NCBI GenBank assembly: GCA_910585625.1
Contig: CAJUFQ010000011.1
Coordinates: 16,023 to 80,022, forward strand
DNA: 64,000 bases
Reading direction: 5' to 3'
Source: an uncultured Lachnospiraceae bacterium
Lineage (GTDB): Bacteria > Bacillota > Clostridia > Lachnospirales > Lachnospiraceae
The position numbers and the translations under genes are program-made. Below are positions 45,660 through 54,359 of the stretch, piece by piece; position 1 is the stretch's first letter, and every line of letters begins with the position of its first letter. The notes beneath the pieces were generated by a model. That model was not told the origin of the DNA and made no database searches. It was given only the letters and a program-made list of their open reading frames with translations.

Positions 45660-47663
45660 CTATGGATATTCTTCCGGCGTCATCCCATCCAGTAAATCCT
45701 CCGGCTCCTGGAATGTCCCATCCCCGCCGTCTGGCATGACGTTTGGCGTACCTTCTGTCGCCTGCTCCTGGGGTGCGGTGCCGTCGTCCGGTGTCACGAC
45801 TTTCTCATCTTTAAATATATTCATATAAGGAAGGATTTCTTCAAATACCTTCTTAGCCAGTGCTGTCGCCAGCGCACTGCTCTGCCTATCCTCATCGACA
45901 TTTGCCTCGTCAATTACCACATAGACCAAGACCTGTGGGTTTTCCACCGGTGCAAAGCCGATAAAGGAAACGACGTATTTCTTTTTCTCACGCTTTCCCT
46001 TCTGTGCCGTCCCCGTCTTCCCTCCCATGGAATACCCGGCAACCTTCGCACTCTTGCCAGTTCCCTCGGATACCGTCTTGTAGAGATATCCCTTCACCAA
46101 TTCGCTGGTCTGCTCGGACACCGTCTGCTTTAAGGGAGATGTGTCTATGTTCTGCACGACGTTCCCTTCCTCATCGATGATTTTCTTCACCAGATGGGGC
46201 TGGTAAAAGTAACCGCCGTTTATCAGGGAGGAAAATGCACTTGCAAGCTGCACCATCGTCACATTGAAATTCTGCCCAAAGGAATTGGTAACAAGTGACG
46301 TCATGTTCGTATTCTCAGCCGTATAAATCAGCGTGTCTGTCCTGGCTTCCCCGGGCAAATCGATGTTCGTTTTCAGCCCAAAATTAAAAATATTCTGATA
46401 CTTATAGTAATCATCTTTCCCAATATCCATTGCCATCTGCATCAGAGCGTCATTGCAGGAATCCATCACAGCCTTCTCAACCGTTTCTGTGCCATGGCCG
46501 GAACGGTTGACGCACTTGATGTCATATCCGCCCATCCTTTCTACACCGTCACATTCATATGTCTCCCTAAGCTTCCCTGTTTCCAAACCAGTTGCCACCG
46601 TAAAGGGCTTCGCCGTGGATCCCGGCTCATACGTGTATGTGATGCAGAAATTCTGCCAGATGGCATTGAGTTTTTCCAGCCTCTTTTTTTCCGAGAACTT
46701 GTCCGCTTCCTCCTGTGTATAGTACTGCGTAAGATCCCACGGATTATTCAGGTCATAAATCAAATTATCTGACATGCCCAGTATCTCGCCGTTCTGTGGG
46801 TTCATGACAAGGATGCCTGTATGCCGGCTGCCGGCGCCTTCTTTCGCCTCGTCTCTATGCTCCTCCTGGAACTGCGTAATATTCTGGTCAATGATTTTCT
46901 GGATATTCAGGTCAATCGTCGTCACCAGGCTGTTCCCGTTCACCGGCTCTTTCGTTGTCTTTTCCAGATTATTGTCGGAATTAAGATACCCATACTGGCG
47001 GCCATCAATTCCGTTCAGCGTATCATTGTAATAATCTTCCAAGCCCCCTATCCCCTCGTTGCCTGAGGTTGTAAATCCCAGCACCTTGCTGGCAAGCGTG
47101 CCGTAAGGATATACCCTTTTATATTCTTTCTCAAACCACACGCCCTGCACATTGGGGTTAGCTTTTTTTCCATTTTTTTTCTTTTTGGCCTGCAGTTCCT
47201 GAAAACTTTCTATGCTCTCATAAGGGAGCTTCTTGCGCAGCACAAAATAACGGCTGTTGGGCTGCTCGTTCAGCGCTGCGCTGATTTCTTCCTCTGTGAT
47301 ATCCGGAAAACATTTCAGCAACGCCTTGATTGTAGGCTTCCGATACTTCTCTCCATCATCATTAAGAAGCTTGCAATCTAACACCAGGTTATAAACATCC
47401 ACATTCGTCGCAAGGACAGTCCCCTTCGTATCAAGGATTTCCCCGCGTTGGAATGGGATTGCCTCACTCCCGTAACTCTGCTGGCCCAGCACTTGCTTCT
47501 CGTATTCCTCGCCTTTCACCTGGTCGATATATATCAGCCTGCCGACCAGTCCGACGGACAGAGCCACGATAGCAGAAAACACCACCATTAGTTTCTTTTT
47601 CATTTGTGAGGAAAACTTTGCGTTTTTCCTCCTGTTTTTGTTTCTCTTTCCTTGATTGCCCAA
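45660..47663 (-). CDS. Class B penicillin-binding protein (FtsI/PBP2B type)
   Basis: A 667-residue division transpeptidase: a basic cytoplasmic tail, membrane segment (about 25-45), dimerisation domain with a Lys-rich insert, and transpeptidase motifs EPGSTAKPFT, DSCND and GGKTGTAQ. The C-terminus is an acidic Pro/Gly-rich tail without PASTA. It should cross-link septal peptidoglycan with FtsW. The start is probably TTG 47663, seven bases after AAAGGTGA, which overlaps the ftsL stop. An ATG at 47693 inside ftsL has no ribosome site. Confidence 0.9.
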   Translation of the reverse strand: MGNQGKRNKNRRKNAKFSSQMKKKLMVVFSAIVALSVGLVGRLIYIDQVKGEEYEKQVLGQQSYGSEAIPFQRGEILDTKGTVLATNVDVYNLVLDCKLLNDDGEKYRKPTIKALLKCFPDITEEEISAALNEQPNSRYFVLRKKLPYESIESFQELQAKKKKNGKKANPNVQGVWFEKEYKRVYPYGTLASKVLGFTTSGNEGIGGLEDYYNDTLNGIDGRQYGYLNSDNNLEKTTKEPVNGNSLVTTIDLNIQKIIDQNITQFQEEHRDEAKEGAGSRHTGILVMNPQNGEILGMSDNLIYDLNNPWDLTQYYTQEEADKFSEKKRLEKLNAIWQNFCITYTYEPGSTAKPFTVATGLETGKLRETYECDGVERMGGYDIKCVNRSGHGTETVEKAVMDSCNDALMQMAMDIGKDDYYKYQNIFNFGLKTNIDLPGEARTDTLIYTAENTNMTSLVTNSFGQNFNVTMVQLASAFSSLINGGYFYQPHLVKKIIDEEGNVVQNIDTSPLKQTVSEQTSELVKGYLYKTVSEGTGKSAKVAGYSMGGKTGTAQKGKREKKKYVVSFIGFAPVENPQVLVYVVIDEANVDEDRQSSALATALAKKVFEEILPYMNIFKDEKVVTPDDGTAPQEQATEGTPNVMPDGGDGTFQEPEDLLDGMTPEEYP

Positions 47664-47670
47664 TGGTGCT

Positions 47671-48198
47671 TCACCTTTCCGGAATATCTTCATACTGGTT
47701 CATGTAGTCATCGTTCTCCACTTCAAAATACTCAATCTGGTCTTCCTGCGGATATACCATGCCCAATTCATCCATCGCCTGCTGCCTGACATTCTCCATA
47801 TCTATGGAATTGCTGATTTTCTTCTGCACGGCGTCATTGTCATCCTTCAAATCCAGAAGTTCGCTTTCCAAGGCGGCCACGCTGCGTACATTCTTATTCA
47901 GGTCAGACTGCAGCTGAAGGTAACAGGCAAACACCGCTCCCATCACTGCCATGGTTACCGCAATAAAAAGTACATACCCCGGGCTGATGGAAAGCGCGCG
48001 ATCCCTGTTCTTCTGAGCCGCGGCCCTGACCTGTCTCTGACGTTTCCTCTGCTCCTGTTCCTCTTCCTGCCACTCGACATACTCCTGGTGTATCTGCTCC
48101 TTGCGCTGCTCTGCCTGCATCGCCAGCTCTCTTGCCGTATTTCCGTCTATATATGTCCTGTTCGTCTCCCAGTATTGCAAATCTTTTTGCTGTCTCAT
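47671..48198 (-). CDS. ftsL: FtsL/septum formation initiator-like protein
   Basis: A 175-residue bitopic protein with a long Glu/Gln/Arg-rich cytoplasmic part (about 1-70), one membrane segment (about 74-95) and an extracellular coiled coil (about 100-135) ending in an acidic tail. Position between rsmH and the PBP gene, plus topology, identify it as FtsL, a short-lived division scaffold; sequence conservation in this family is low. ATG 48198 has AGGAGA nine bases upstream, in preference to TTG 48225. Confidence 0.85.
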   Translation of the reverse strand: MRQQKDLQYWETNRTYIDGNTARELAMQAEQRKEQIHQEYVEWQEEEQEQRKRQRQVRAAAQKNRDRALSISPGYVLFIAVTMAVMGAVFACYLQLQSDLNKNVRSVAALESELLDLKDDNDAVQKKISNSIDMENVRQQAMDELGMVYPQEDQIEYFEVENDDYMNQYEDIPER

Positions 48199-48225
48199 AA
48201 AATCATGTCTCCTACTCTGTTTCAA

Positions 48226-49164
48226 TTACATTCGCTCAAACACTCTGAGTTTCGCACTCTTAGAACGGGGATTATATTCAATCTCCTCCTCTGACGGTAT
48301 TACCGGCCTTTTGGTCATGACCTTTCCCAACGGTTGCTTGCCGCACACACACACCGGAAAATCTCTCGGGCATGTGCATGGGTTCTCACTTTTCTTAAAT
48401 ATGTTCTTTACAATCCTGTCCTCCAGGGAATGAAATGTGATGACGCAAATCCTCCCCCCAGGGTTCAGCATACGGATCATATCCTCCAACGACTCCCGCA
48501 GCACTTCCAGCTCACGGTTCAGCGCAATCCGTATCGCCTGGAATGTGCGTTTTGCCGGATGCCCCCCGTTCATGCGTACTTTTGCCGGGATCGCCGCCTT
48601 GATAATCTCCGTCAGTTCGCCTGTCGTCTCTATTTCTCTCTCTTCTCTTGCCATGACAATATGCTTGGCAATGTTCTTTGCAAATTTATCTTCCCCATAA
48701 TCACGGATAATATGATACAATTCCTGCTCGCTGTATGTATTGATTAGTTCTTTGGCCGTAAGGCGCTGACGCTTGTCCATCCTCATGTCCAGAGGCGCAT
48801 TGTCTTCGCGGTATGTGAAGCCCCGTGCGGGGTCATCGAGCTGATAGGACGACACGCCTAAATCCAGAACAATGCCGTCTGCCCCTGAAACCCCAATCTC
48901 CGCCAGCACATCCTGCATCTTGCAATAATTGCTCCTGATAATCTGTATTTTGTCCTCAAACTCCGCCAGCCTTCTGGCTGCCGCCTTGATGGCGTCTTCA
49001 TCCTGGTCAATGCCGATAAGCCTCCCTCTGCCCGACAGACGCCTGCATACCTCATAGGCATGTCCGCCCCCGCCCAGCGTGCCATCCACGTAAACCCCAT
49101 CCGGCCTGACGTTCAGGTATTCAATTGTCTCTCTCAAAAGTACTGACTTATGTTTGAATTCCAT
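48226..49164 (-). CDS. rsmH: 16S rRNA (cytosine-1402 N4)-methyltransferase RsmH
   Basis: A 312-residue SAM-dependent enzyme that N4-methylates C1402 of 16S rRNA. It has the motif [12 protein letters not shown] (about 25-36), [13 protein letters not shown] and the C-terminal [15 protein letters not shown] 49164 has AAAGGA upstream; a GTG five codons earlier is less likely. It lies between mraZ and ftsL, as in most dcw clusters. Confidence 0.97.
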   Translation of the reverse strand: MEFKHKSVLLRETIEYLNVRPDGVYVDGTLGGGGHAYEVCRRLSGRGRLIGIDQDEDAIKAAARRLAEFEDKIQIIRSNYCKMQDVLAEIGVSGADGIVLDLGVSSYQLDDPARGFTYREDNAPLDMRMDKRQRLTAKELINTYSEQELYHIIRDYGEDKFAKNIAKHIVMAREEREIETTGELTEIIKAAIPAKVRMNGGHPAKRTFQAIRIALNRELEVLRESLEDMIRMLNPGGRICVITFHSLEDRIVKNIFKKSENPCTCPRDFPVCVCGKQPLGKVMTKRPVIPSEEEIEYNPRSKSAKLRVFERM

Positions 49165-49187
49165 GGGTTTTCCTTTCACGCCAACGG

Positions 49188-49619
49188 TCAGATTACAAGC
49201 CCAAGACTCGCCATATGTTCTGCAATCTCCTCCACGTCGTCATACTCATTGGTCTCCTGCCATCTCTCTTTGCTCCAGATTTCAATGTGGTTCACGACTC
49301 CTGCCAGTATGACTTCTTTGCTAATCCCTGCAAACTCCCGAAGGATTGCTGAGAGAAGTATGCGCCCCTGCTTGTCTACCTCGCAGACAGTCGCGCTCGC
49401 AAAGAAGAAGCGGGCAAATTTACGGGCTTCCTTGGAAAATTGTGATACTTCACGGAATTTTGTCTCAATGATTTTCCATTCTTCTGACGAATACACGAAC
49501 AAACACCCATCCAGTCCCTTCGTCACAACAAATTCATCCCCCAGCTGGTCTCTGAATTTGGAGGGGACTATCAGCCTGCCCTTTGCATCAACTGTGTGAT
49601 TGTATTCTCCCATGAACAT
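49188..49619 (-). CDS. mraZ: Transcriptional regulator MraZ
   Basis: A 143-residue protein of two AbrB-like swapped-hairpin domains ([20 protein letters not shown] at 4-23 and a second copy around [13 protein letters not shown]). MraZ binds direct repeats before its own gene and adjusts dcw expression. AAGGTGA precedes the ATG by five bases; the second ATG two codons later is also possible. Repeats fitting its binding site lie 60-110 bases upstream. Confidence 0.96.
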   Translation of the reverse strand: MFMGEYNHTVDAKGRLIVPSKFRDQLGDEFVVTKGLDGCLFVYSSEEWKIIETKFREVSQFSKEARKFARFFFASATVCEVDKQGRILLSAILREFAGISKEVILAGVVNHIEIWSKERWQETNEYDDVEEIAEHMASLGLVI

Positions 49620-49664
49620 CTAAATCACCTTCTGACCTCTGGGTCGTGGCAAGTCGAATGCGGG

Positions 49665-49726
49665 TTATCCACAAATTTATCCACTTATCCACCACTTAAT
49701 TCCCTTATCTACCACTTTCCTCCACT
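49665..49726. promoter_or_regulatory. Overlapping MraZ boxes and DnaA-box-like sites before mraZ
   Basis: On the minus strand GTGG-type boxes occur at 49722-49725, 49712-49715, 49702-49705 (degenerate) and 49692-49695, exactly 10 bp apart, as expected for MraZ. On the plus strand TTATCCACA (49665-49673) is a perfect DnaA box, and TTATCCACT (49677-49685) and TTATCCACC (49685-49693) each have one mismatch. No convincing -35/-10 pair is seen. Confidence 0.65.
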
Positions 49727-49830
49727 TGCTATTTCATTCTAGCCCATTGAGAGCAAAAAAGCAATAGGAAATTTCCCGTTAGGCCGAAAACGGCTGTAAC
49801 TATCCGGCCATCCTGCCTCTCGATTGCGAC

Positions 49831-49868
49831 AAAAAAGAAGAGCCTTGGAAAATCCAAAACTCTTCTTA
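49831..49868 (-). terminator. Terminator of the Spo0E-like gene
   Basis: On the minus strand AAGAAGAG and CTCTTCTT arms, extended by TTTGGA/TCCAA, are followed by TTTT (49831-49868), 34 bases after the stop. Confidence 0.85.
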
Positions 49869-49901
49869 ACGCTACCCTCTGACCAATGCAGTATGCCGGC
49901 T

Positions 49902-50090
49902 TCAGACCAGATGCCAGCAGTCCTGCAGATGGTACTCTTCTTCTGTATAACGCATGTAGTCCTCAATAAGACGGTCCAGCCGGAGGCTGGCCTGATAGCA
50001 CTCCTCCGCACTGACATCCGCCGCGGCGACTACATCCAGCTCTTTCCTTACTACCTCAATTTCTCTTTGTAGCTCCGCTATTTTTTCCAT
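49902..50090 (-). CDS. Spo0E-like aspartyl-phosphate phosphatase
   Basis: A 62-residue two-helix protein with the Spo0E signature SxxxD in SLRLD (35-39), followed by LIEDYM. Spo0E-family proteins remove the phosphate from Spo0A and so delay sporulation. The start is ATG 50090 with AAGGAG eight bases upstream; a frame reaching 50147 lies before that site. It has its own terminator. The target here is inferred from the family only. Confidence 0.8.
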   Translation of the reverse strand: MEKIAELQREIEVVRKELDVVAAADVSAEECYQASLRLDRLIEDYMRYTEEEYHLQDCWHLV

Positions 50091-50208
50091 TTCGCAGCTC
50101 CTTGTCTCTTGCATATTTATTGTATTCTCTTTTTGTACAAAAATCAAACGAAAATCGATATTTTTTTACAAGAGATTTCGACAGGAAATACTTTTCTTCG
50201 ACATTTTT

Positions 50209-50811
50209 CTAGTGGGCTGCGACGCCGGGCCTCATTGCCGCCCCCCTGTGAACCAGCAGCAGAACAGCCTCTACCACCTGATGGCAGAGAGACACAATCT
50301 GTCGACAATCTTCTTCGACAGTATTCTTCAATTTTATATAAGCATCGTGCTTTTTCCTGATAAATTTGCAAATCTCCTCCGTGCTGTTAAGGTTCTGCAC
50401 GGATTTCAAGATATGGGGCTGGTTCCGCTCAGCCTCACCACTTTGGATATAATCTTTCAGGCTTTGTTTCAGATGCTTCTCGTAGATACAGTGGTCTTTG
50501 AGATTCCCTGTAAACTTCGCATTGTGAGGAAAGGTAAAATAATCTGCAATATAATGGATGATTTCTCCCAGATTGCGGTAAAAGACCCGCATGTTAATCT
50601 TGGATGATTGCTGAAGTTCCACCAGCCTTTTCAGTTCATTCTGAATTTTCGGGAATGTTCCCTCGATTTCATGCTTTACCGTCAGGAATGATGGTTTGCA
50701 GTCCGGCAGGATGCTCCCCAGATAGAAAGCCTTCTTGTGTTTCATAAAATCCTGTTCCCCCAAGCTGCCAACAATATACTTCGCCAATGATATATGAGAT
50801 TTCTTACGCAT
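50209..50811 (-). CDS. Zinc-dependent phospholipase C family protein
   Basis: A 200-residue all-helical protein of the Zn_dep_PLPC type. Candidate metal ligands are in HISLAKYIVG, the ILPDC turn, the KHE motif (about residue 48) and EIIHYIADYFTFPHN (about 82-96). No signal peptide is present, unlike secreted clostridial alpha-toxins, so it is likely intracellular and its substrate unknown. ATG 50811 has AGGAGG six bases upstream. Confidence 0.75.
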   Translation of the reverse strand: MRKKSHISLAKYIVGSLGEQDFMKHKKAFYLGSILPDCKPSFLTVKHEIEGTFPKIQNELKRLVELQQSSKINMRVFYRNLGEIIHYIADYFTFPHNAKFTGNLKDHCIYEKHLKQSLKDYIQSGEAERNQPHILKSVQNLNSTEEICKFIRKKHDAYIKLKNTVEEDCRQIVSLCHQVVEAVLLLVHRGAAMRPGVAAH

Positions 50812-50997
50812 AATTTCCTCCTGTACTTCTCTCTTTGCATTCAAGTCCTATTCTACTTCCAGCACGTAGGGAATACAAGTGTTTTTGCCTTATTCTTTTG
50901 TAAAATTTTTGTAAATTTTTTATTTAGGCGAACATTCCGACATGCGCGGACAACTCACAGTGACCGTAAAAAATTTCTGTATTCCGCCAGATGCAGA

Positions 50998-51315
50998 CTA
51001 CCTGCAATGACAGTCAAAGCTTGCGCATTCTGTCTCTGCACAGCAGCATGCATTGCTTCCGGCAATGCCTATCTCCTCTGCCTGGCACTTGCAGCCTTCG
51101 TTAAAACGGCAGTTCTCGGCATGGCAGCCCACGCTTGTTTCCGGGGTTCCGTGCTGCACGGAATTGGTCATGCTCTCGCTCCTCTCGCGGAAACTCTCAC
51201 AACATGTCTCATTCGGCTTTCCGGCGTCCTGCCCTCCTACCATGATGTCGCTCTTAGAGCAAAGCTTGTCGTCATTGTACGCACAATTTGTTACAGTACA
51301 TCTTAAACGTGTCAT
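50998..51315 (-). CDS. Cysteine-rich protein with two DUF1540 domains
   Basis: A 105-residue protein with two DUF1540 units, about 3-43 (VTNCAYNDDKLCSKSD, ending TCCESF) and about 62-104 (HAENCRFNEGCKCQAEE, ending CASFDCHCR). It holds about 17 cysteines, suggesting metal binding or disulfide cross-links. DUF1540 proteins are small clostridial proteins of unknown role, sometimes thought spore-linked. AAAGGAG lies nine bases before the ATG. Confidence 0.85.
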   Translation of the reverse strand: MTRLRCTVTNCAYNDDKLCSKSDIMVGGQDAGKPNETCCESFRERSESMTNSVQHGTPETSVGCHAENCRFNEGCKCQAEEIGIAGSNACCCAETECASFDCHCR

Positions 51316-51362
51316 TTTTGAAATCTCCTTTCTTGCTTCCCGTCTTACGACGGCATATCGTT

Positions 51363-51397
51363 AAAGCGGACAGACCGCCCATGGTTCTGTCCGCTTT
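51363..51397. terminator. Terminator after thrS
   Basis: AAAGCGGACAGA (51363-51374) and TCTGTCCGCTTT (51386-51397) form a perfect 12-bp stem with an 11-base loop. The T tract is better on the plus strand but the location suits the end of thrS. Confidence 0.7.
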
Positions 51398-51463
51398 TAT
51401 AGTATCAGGGGATTCCTTATTTTTTATGCATACAAGAACTGCCATTCCTGGGAATTCTTTTCA

Positions 51464-53434
51464 TTATTTTTTCGCGTCTTCCTGCTGCTCTTCCCTGCGT
51501 ATCTCTTTGGTACGGATTTCCCTGCAGATTTGGTCGATGAATGCTTCAAGAGGCTTCACGCCTTCGTCCCCGGCAAAACGGCTCCTCACGGACACCGTTT
51601 GCTGTTCGGCTTCCTGCTGCCCCACAACCAACATATACGGAAGCTTATCCAGGCGTGCCTCGCGAATCTTATAGCCAATCTTCTCCGAACGGTTATCCAC
51701 CGAACAGAGAATCCCATTGGCTCTCAGTTCCTTCTCCACTTCTGCCGCATAATCTTCATATTTATCAGAAATCGGCAGCACCCGCACCTGTTCCGGGCAC
51801 AGCCAGGTCGGGAATTTCCCGGCATATTTCTCAATCAGCCATGCCAACGTGCGTTCATAGCAGCCCATAGAAGTCCTGTGGATGATGTATGGACGTACTT
51901 TGTCTCCATTCGCATCAATATAGTACATATCAAACTGCTCAGCCAGCAGCGCATCCCATTGGATGGTAATCATGGTATCTTCTTTGCCATATACATTTTT
52001 GGTGTTGATGTCTATCTTTGGCCCATAGAAAGCGGCCTCGCCCACCTCTTCGGTGAAAGGAATCTCCAGTTCCAGCATGATATTGCGCATATGCTGCTGG
52101 GTTTCCTCCCAGACCGCAGGCTCCCCAATATATTTCTCCCGGTTGTCCGGATCCCATTTCGAGAGATGGTAGGTCACATCCTCCTCCACGCCCAGGGTAG
52201 TCAGACAGTGCTTCGCTAAGGCAAGGCACTTTTTGAACTCCTCCACCATCTGATCCGGGCGCACAATCAGATGCCCCTCAGTAATCGTGAACTGGCGCAC
52301 ACGGGTAAGCCCATGCATTTCCCCGGAATCCTCATTGCGGAAGAGGGTCGAAGTCTCGCCATAGCGCAAAGGAAGGTCGCGGTAGGAATGCTGCTCCGCC
52401 TTATAGACATAATACTGGAACGGACAAGTCATGGGACGCAGGGCGAACACCTCTTTGTCTTTCTCCTCATCGCCCAGCACGAACATACCATCCGTATAAT
52501 GATCCCAATGGCCGGAAATCTTATACAGATCGGATTTCGCCATCAACGGGGTCTTGGTGCGGATATAGCCCCACTCATTATCCTCAAGATCTTCAATCCA
52601 CCGCTGCATCGTCTGGACGATTTTTGCCCCTTTCGGCATCAAAAGAGGCAGGCCCTGCCCAATCACATCTACCGTGGTAAAAAGCTTCATCTCGCGCCCC
52701 AGCTTATTGTGGTCACGTTTCTTGATATCTTCCAGATGCTCCAGGTAAGCATTCAGCTCATCCTTAGTTGCGAATGCAGTACCATAAATCCTCTGCAGCT
52801 GCGCCTTCTCGGAATCTCCCCTCCAATATGCCATGGAAGAGGAAATCAGCTTGAATGCTTTAATTGGCTTGGTACTCATCAGATGCGGGCCGGCGCAGAG
52901 GTCTGTGAATCCCTCTCCCTGGCTGTAAAAAGAAATCTCCGCATCTTCCGGCAAATCCTGAATAAGCTCTACCTTATACGGTTCCTGCCGCTCCTGCATG
53001 AACTTAACAGCTTCTGTCCTGGGAAGCGTAAATTTCTCCAGGCGGCAGCCAGCCTTGATGATTTTTTTCATTTCCTTCTCCAGGCTGTCCAAATCTTCCC
53101 GGGAAAATGGCTCTGCTTGGAAATCATAATAAAACCCTTCCTCGATAGACGGTCCAATCGCCAGCTTCGCCTCAGGAAACAGGCGTTTTACTGCTTCCGC
53201 CAGCACATGGGAACAGGTATGGCGAACTGTCCGCAGGCCTTCTGCATCCTTTTGGGTCAGAATATTCAGCCCGCAGTCACTGTCCACAACGGTGCGTAAA
53301 TCCACAATTTCCCCATCTACCTCGCCTGCACAAGCTGCCCTCGCAAGACCTTCGCTGATATCCAATGCAATCTCATAGACACTTTTTGCTTCGCTGTACT
53401 CCTTGACGGAGCCATCCTTCAATGTAATTTTCAT
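51464..53434 (-). CDS. thrS: Threonyl-tRNA synthetase
   Basis: A 656-residue class II synthetase. TGS domain (1-62), editing domain with HTCSH (about 72-76) and TDLCAGPH, a catalytic core with RPMTCPF (zinc Cys) and MHGLTRVRQF, and a C-terminal anticodon-binding domain. It charges tRNA-Thr and edits Ser. ATG 53434 has AAGGAG upstream. A T-box leader and its own promoter precede it. Confidence 0.97.
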   Translation of the reverse strand: MKITLKDGSVKEYSEAKSVYEIALDISEGLARAACAGEVDGEIVDLRTVVDSDCGLNILTQKDAEGLRTVRHTCSHVLAEAVKRLFPEAKLAIGPSIEEGFYYDFQAEPFSREDLDSLEKEMKKIIKAGCRLEKFTLPRTEAVKFMQERQEPYKVELIQDLPEDAEISFYSQGEGFTDLCAGPHLMSTKPIKAFKLISSSMAYWRGDSEKAQLQRIYGTAFATKDELNAYLEHLEDIKKRDHNKLGREMKLFTTVDVIGQGLPLLMPKGAKIVQTMQRWIEDLEDNEWGYIRTKTPLMAKSDLYKISGHWDHYTDGMFVLGDEEKDKEVFALRPMTCPFQYYVYKAEQHSYRDLPLRYGETSTLFRNEDSGEMHGLTRVRQFTITEGHLIVRPDQMVEEFKKCLALAKHCLTTLGVEEDVTYHLSKWDPDNREKYIGEPAVWEETQQHMRNIMLELEIPFTEEVGEAAFYGPKIDINTKNVYGKEDTMITIQWDALLAEQFDMYYIDANGDKVRPYIIHRTSMGCYERTLAWLIEKYAGKFPTWLCPEQVRVLPISDKYEDYAAEVEKELRANGILCSVDNRSEKIGYKIREARLDKLPYMLVVGQQEAEQQTVSVRSRFAGDEGVKPLEAFIDQICREIRTKEIRREEQQEDAKK

Positions 53435-53450
53435 ATTGTTCTCCTTCCTA

Positions 53451-53740
53451 AAAAATCCCATGCACTGTCAAAAAACAATGCATGGGACGTCATATACGCG
53501 GTTCCACCCTGCTTGCCCTGCCTCCAGCTAGGGAAGCAAAGCCTCTCAACTGACGATAACGGAGTCACCGTGCCTTATTAAGGCCGCTCCAAGGTGGTCT
53601 TCCGCTGCTTCCTGTCTGACCGCTTCCAGCACCGGAACCATAACGGTTCACCGGCGGCCATCTCTGCTCATGCCTGCAGGCGGGTTCCTGCAAATCATCC
53701 GGCATTCCACAGCGTACTCTTCTTGTCAACGCTTTCTCTT
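53451..53740 (-). promoter_or_regulatory. T-box riboswitch controlling thrS
   Basis: The minus-strand leader contains AGGGTGGAACCGCG (53497-53510), the T-box that forms the antiterminator with uncharged tRNA. The terminator is TCCCATGCA/TGCATGGGA (53456-53487) followed by a T run, just before the ribosome site. The stem I region starts near 53735 with an AGTA motif and later contains GAACC. An ACC Thr codon at 53645-53647 is a candidate specifier, but I could not fold the RNA. Uncharged tRNA-Thr should turn thrS on. Confidence 0.92.
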
Positions 53741-53746
53741 CTTTGT

Positions 53747-53775
53747 ATTGTAGCCGCTTTCCCCGGTTTTGTAAA
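53747..53775 (-). promoter_or_regulatory. thrS leader promoter
   Basis: TTTACA (53770-53775), 17 bases and TACAAT (53747-53752) on the minus strand give a start near 53740 and a leader of about 305 bases. Confidence 0.75.
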
Positions 53776-53795
53776 GGGGAAATCTTGTAATTCTT

Positions 53796-54302
53796 TTATT
53801 TGTTTTTCCCACAACACTTCTTGTATTTCTTCCCACTCCCACAAGGACATGGATCGTTAGGATAAACTTTCTGCTCCTTGACGATTGTACCTGATTTCTT
53901 CTGTTCCAGATAAAGCCTGTGCCTTGTGTCCTCGTCAAAAATACTCTCCCACTGGGGCAGCTCATAAAGCCAGTCCGCCTTGGCATCCACCATGTTCTTA
54001 TAAAGCTTCTCTTTATCAAAAGCCAGGCTGACTTTCGTATCCTCGTCCATCTCTTCAATCGGGTTGGCTTCCACCAAGCTCTCATTGATTCCATCCAGGA
54101 AGCCGACCATTTCCATTACGGTAATTCCATATTTCTCCGCCAGCTCCTTGACCGTCCCCTCGACAGCCTCGTCAGGATTCTCCAGCAATACCTCATATAC
54201 TCCTTTTTCCAACAGGAAATATCTCTGCCAGAAACGCTGGATTTCTGCTTTGCCTGCCTCTTGGTTGTATGCAACGCTTCTCCACTCTTCTAATAATGAC
54301 AT
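53796..54302 (-). CDS. SEC-C zinc-motif protein
   Basis: A 168-residue protein, mainly helical and acidic, ending in the SEC-C motif [15 protein letters not shown] (about 150-164), the same zinc-binding tail found on SecA. Free-standing SEC-C proteins may bind ribosomes or nucleic acid, but this one's role is unknown. AAAGGATGG lies before the ATG. It is upstream of the thrS promoter and follows the chemoreceptor gene by 57 bases. Confidence 0.85.
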   Translation of the reverse strand: MSLLEEWRSVAYNQEAGKAEIQRFWQRYFLLEKGVYEVLLENPDEAVEGTVKELAEKYGITVMEMVGFLDGINESLVEANPIEEMDEDTKVSLAFDKEKLYKNMVDAKADWLYELPQWESIFDEDTRHRLYLEQKKSGTIVKEQKVYPNDPCPCGSGKKYKKCCGKNK

Positions 54303-54359
54303 ATCAATACCATCCTTTGCTTTTTATATACTTGTAACCGATGAAAATCTACGGCTATC

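Noticed and set aside
49665..49693. Replication origin
   Set aside because: Only three DnaA-like boxes, no dnaA/dnaN, and no long AT-rich unwinding region; regulation of mraZ is simpler.
52271..53299. 342-codon open frame antisense to thrS
   Set aside because: Shadow of thrS with no ribosome site or recognisable domain. The same holds for long antisense frames in the nuclease gene (33517-34383) and gpr (61964-62848).
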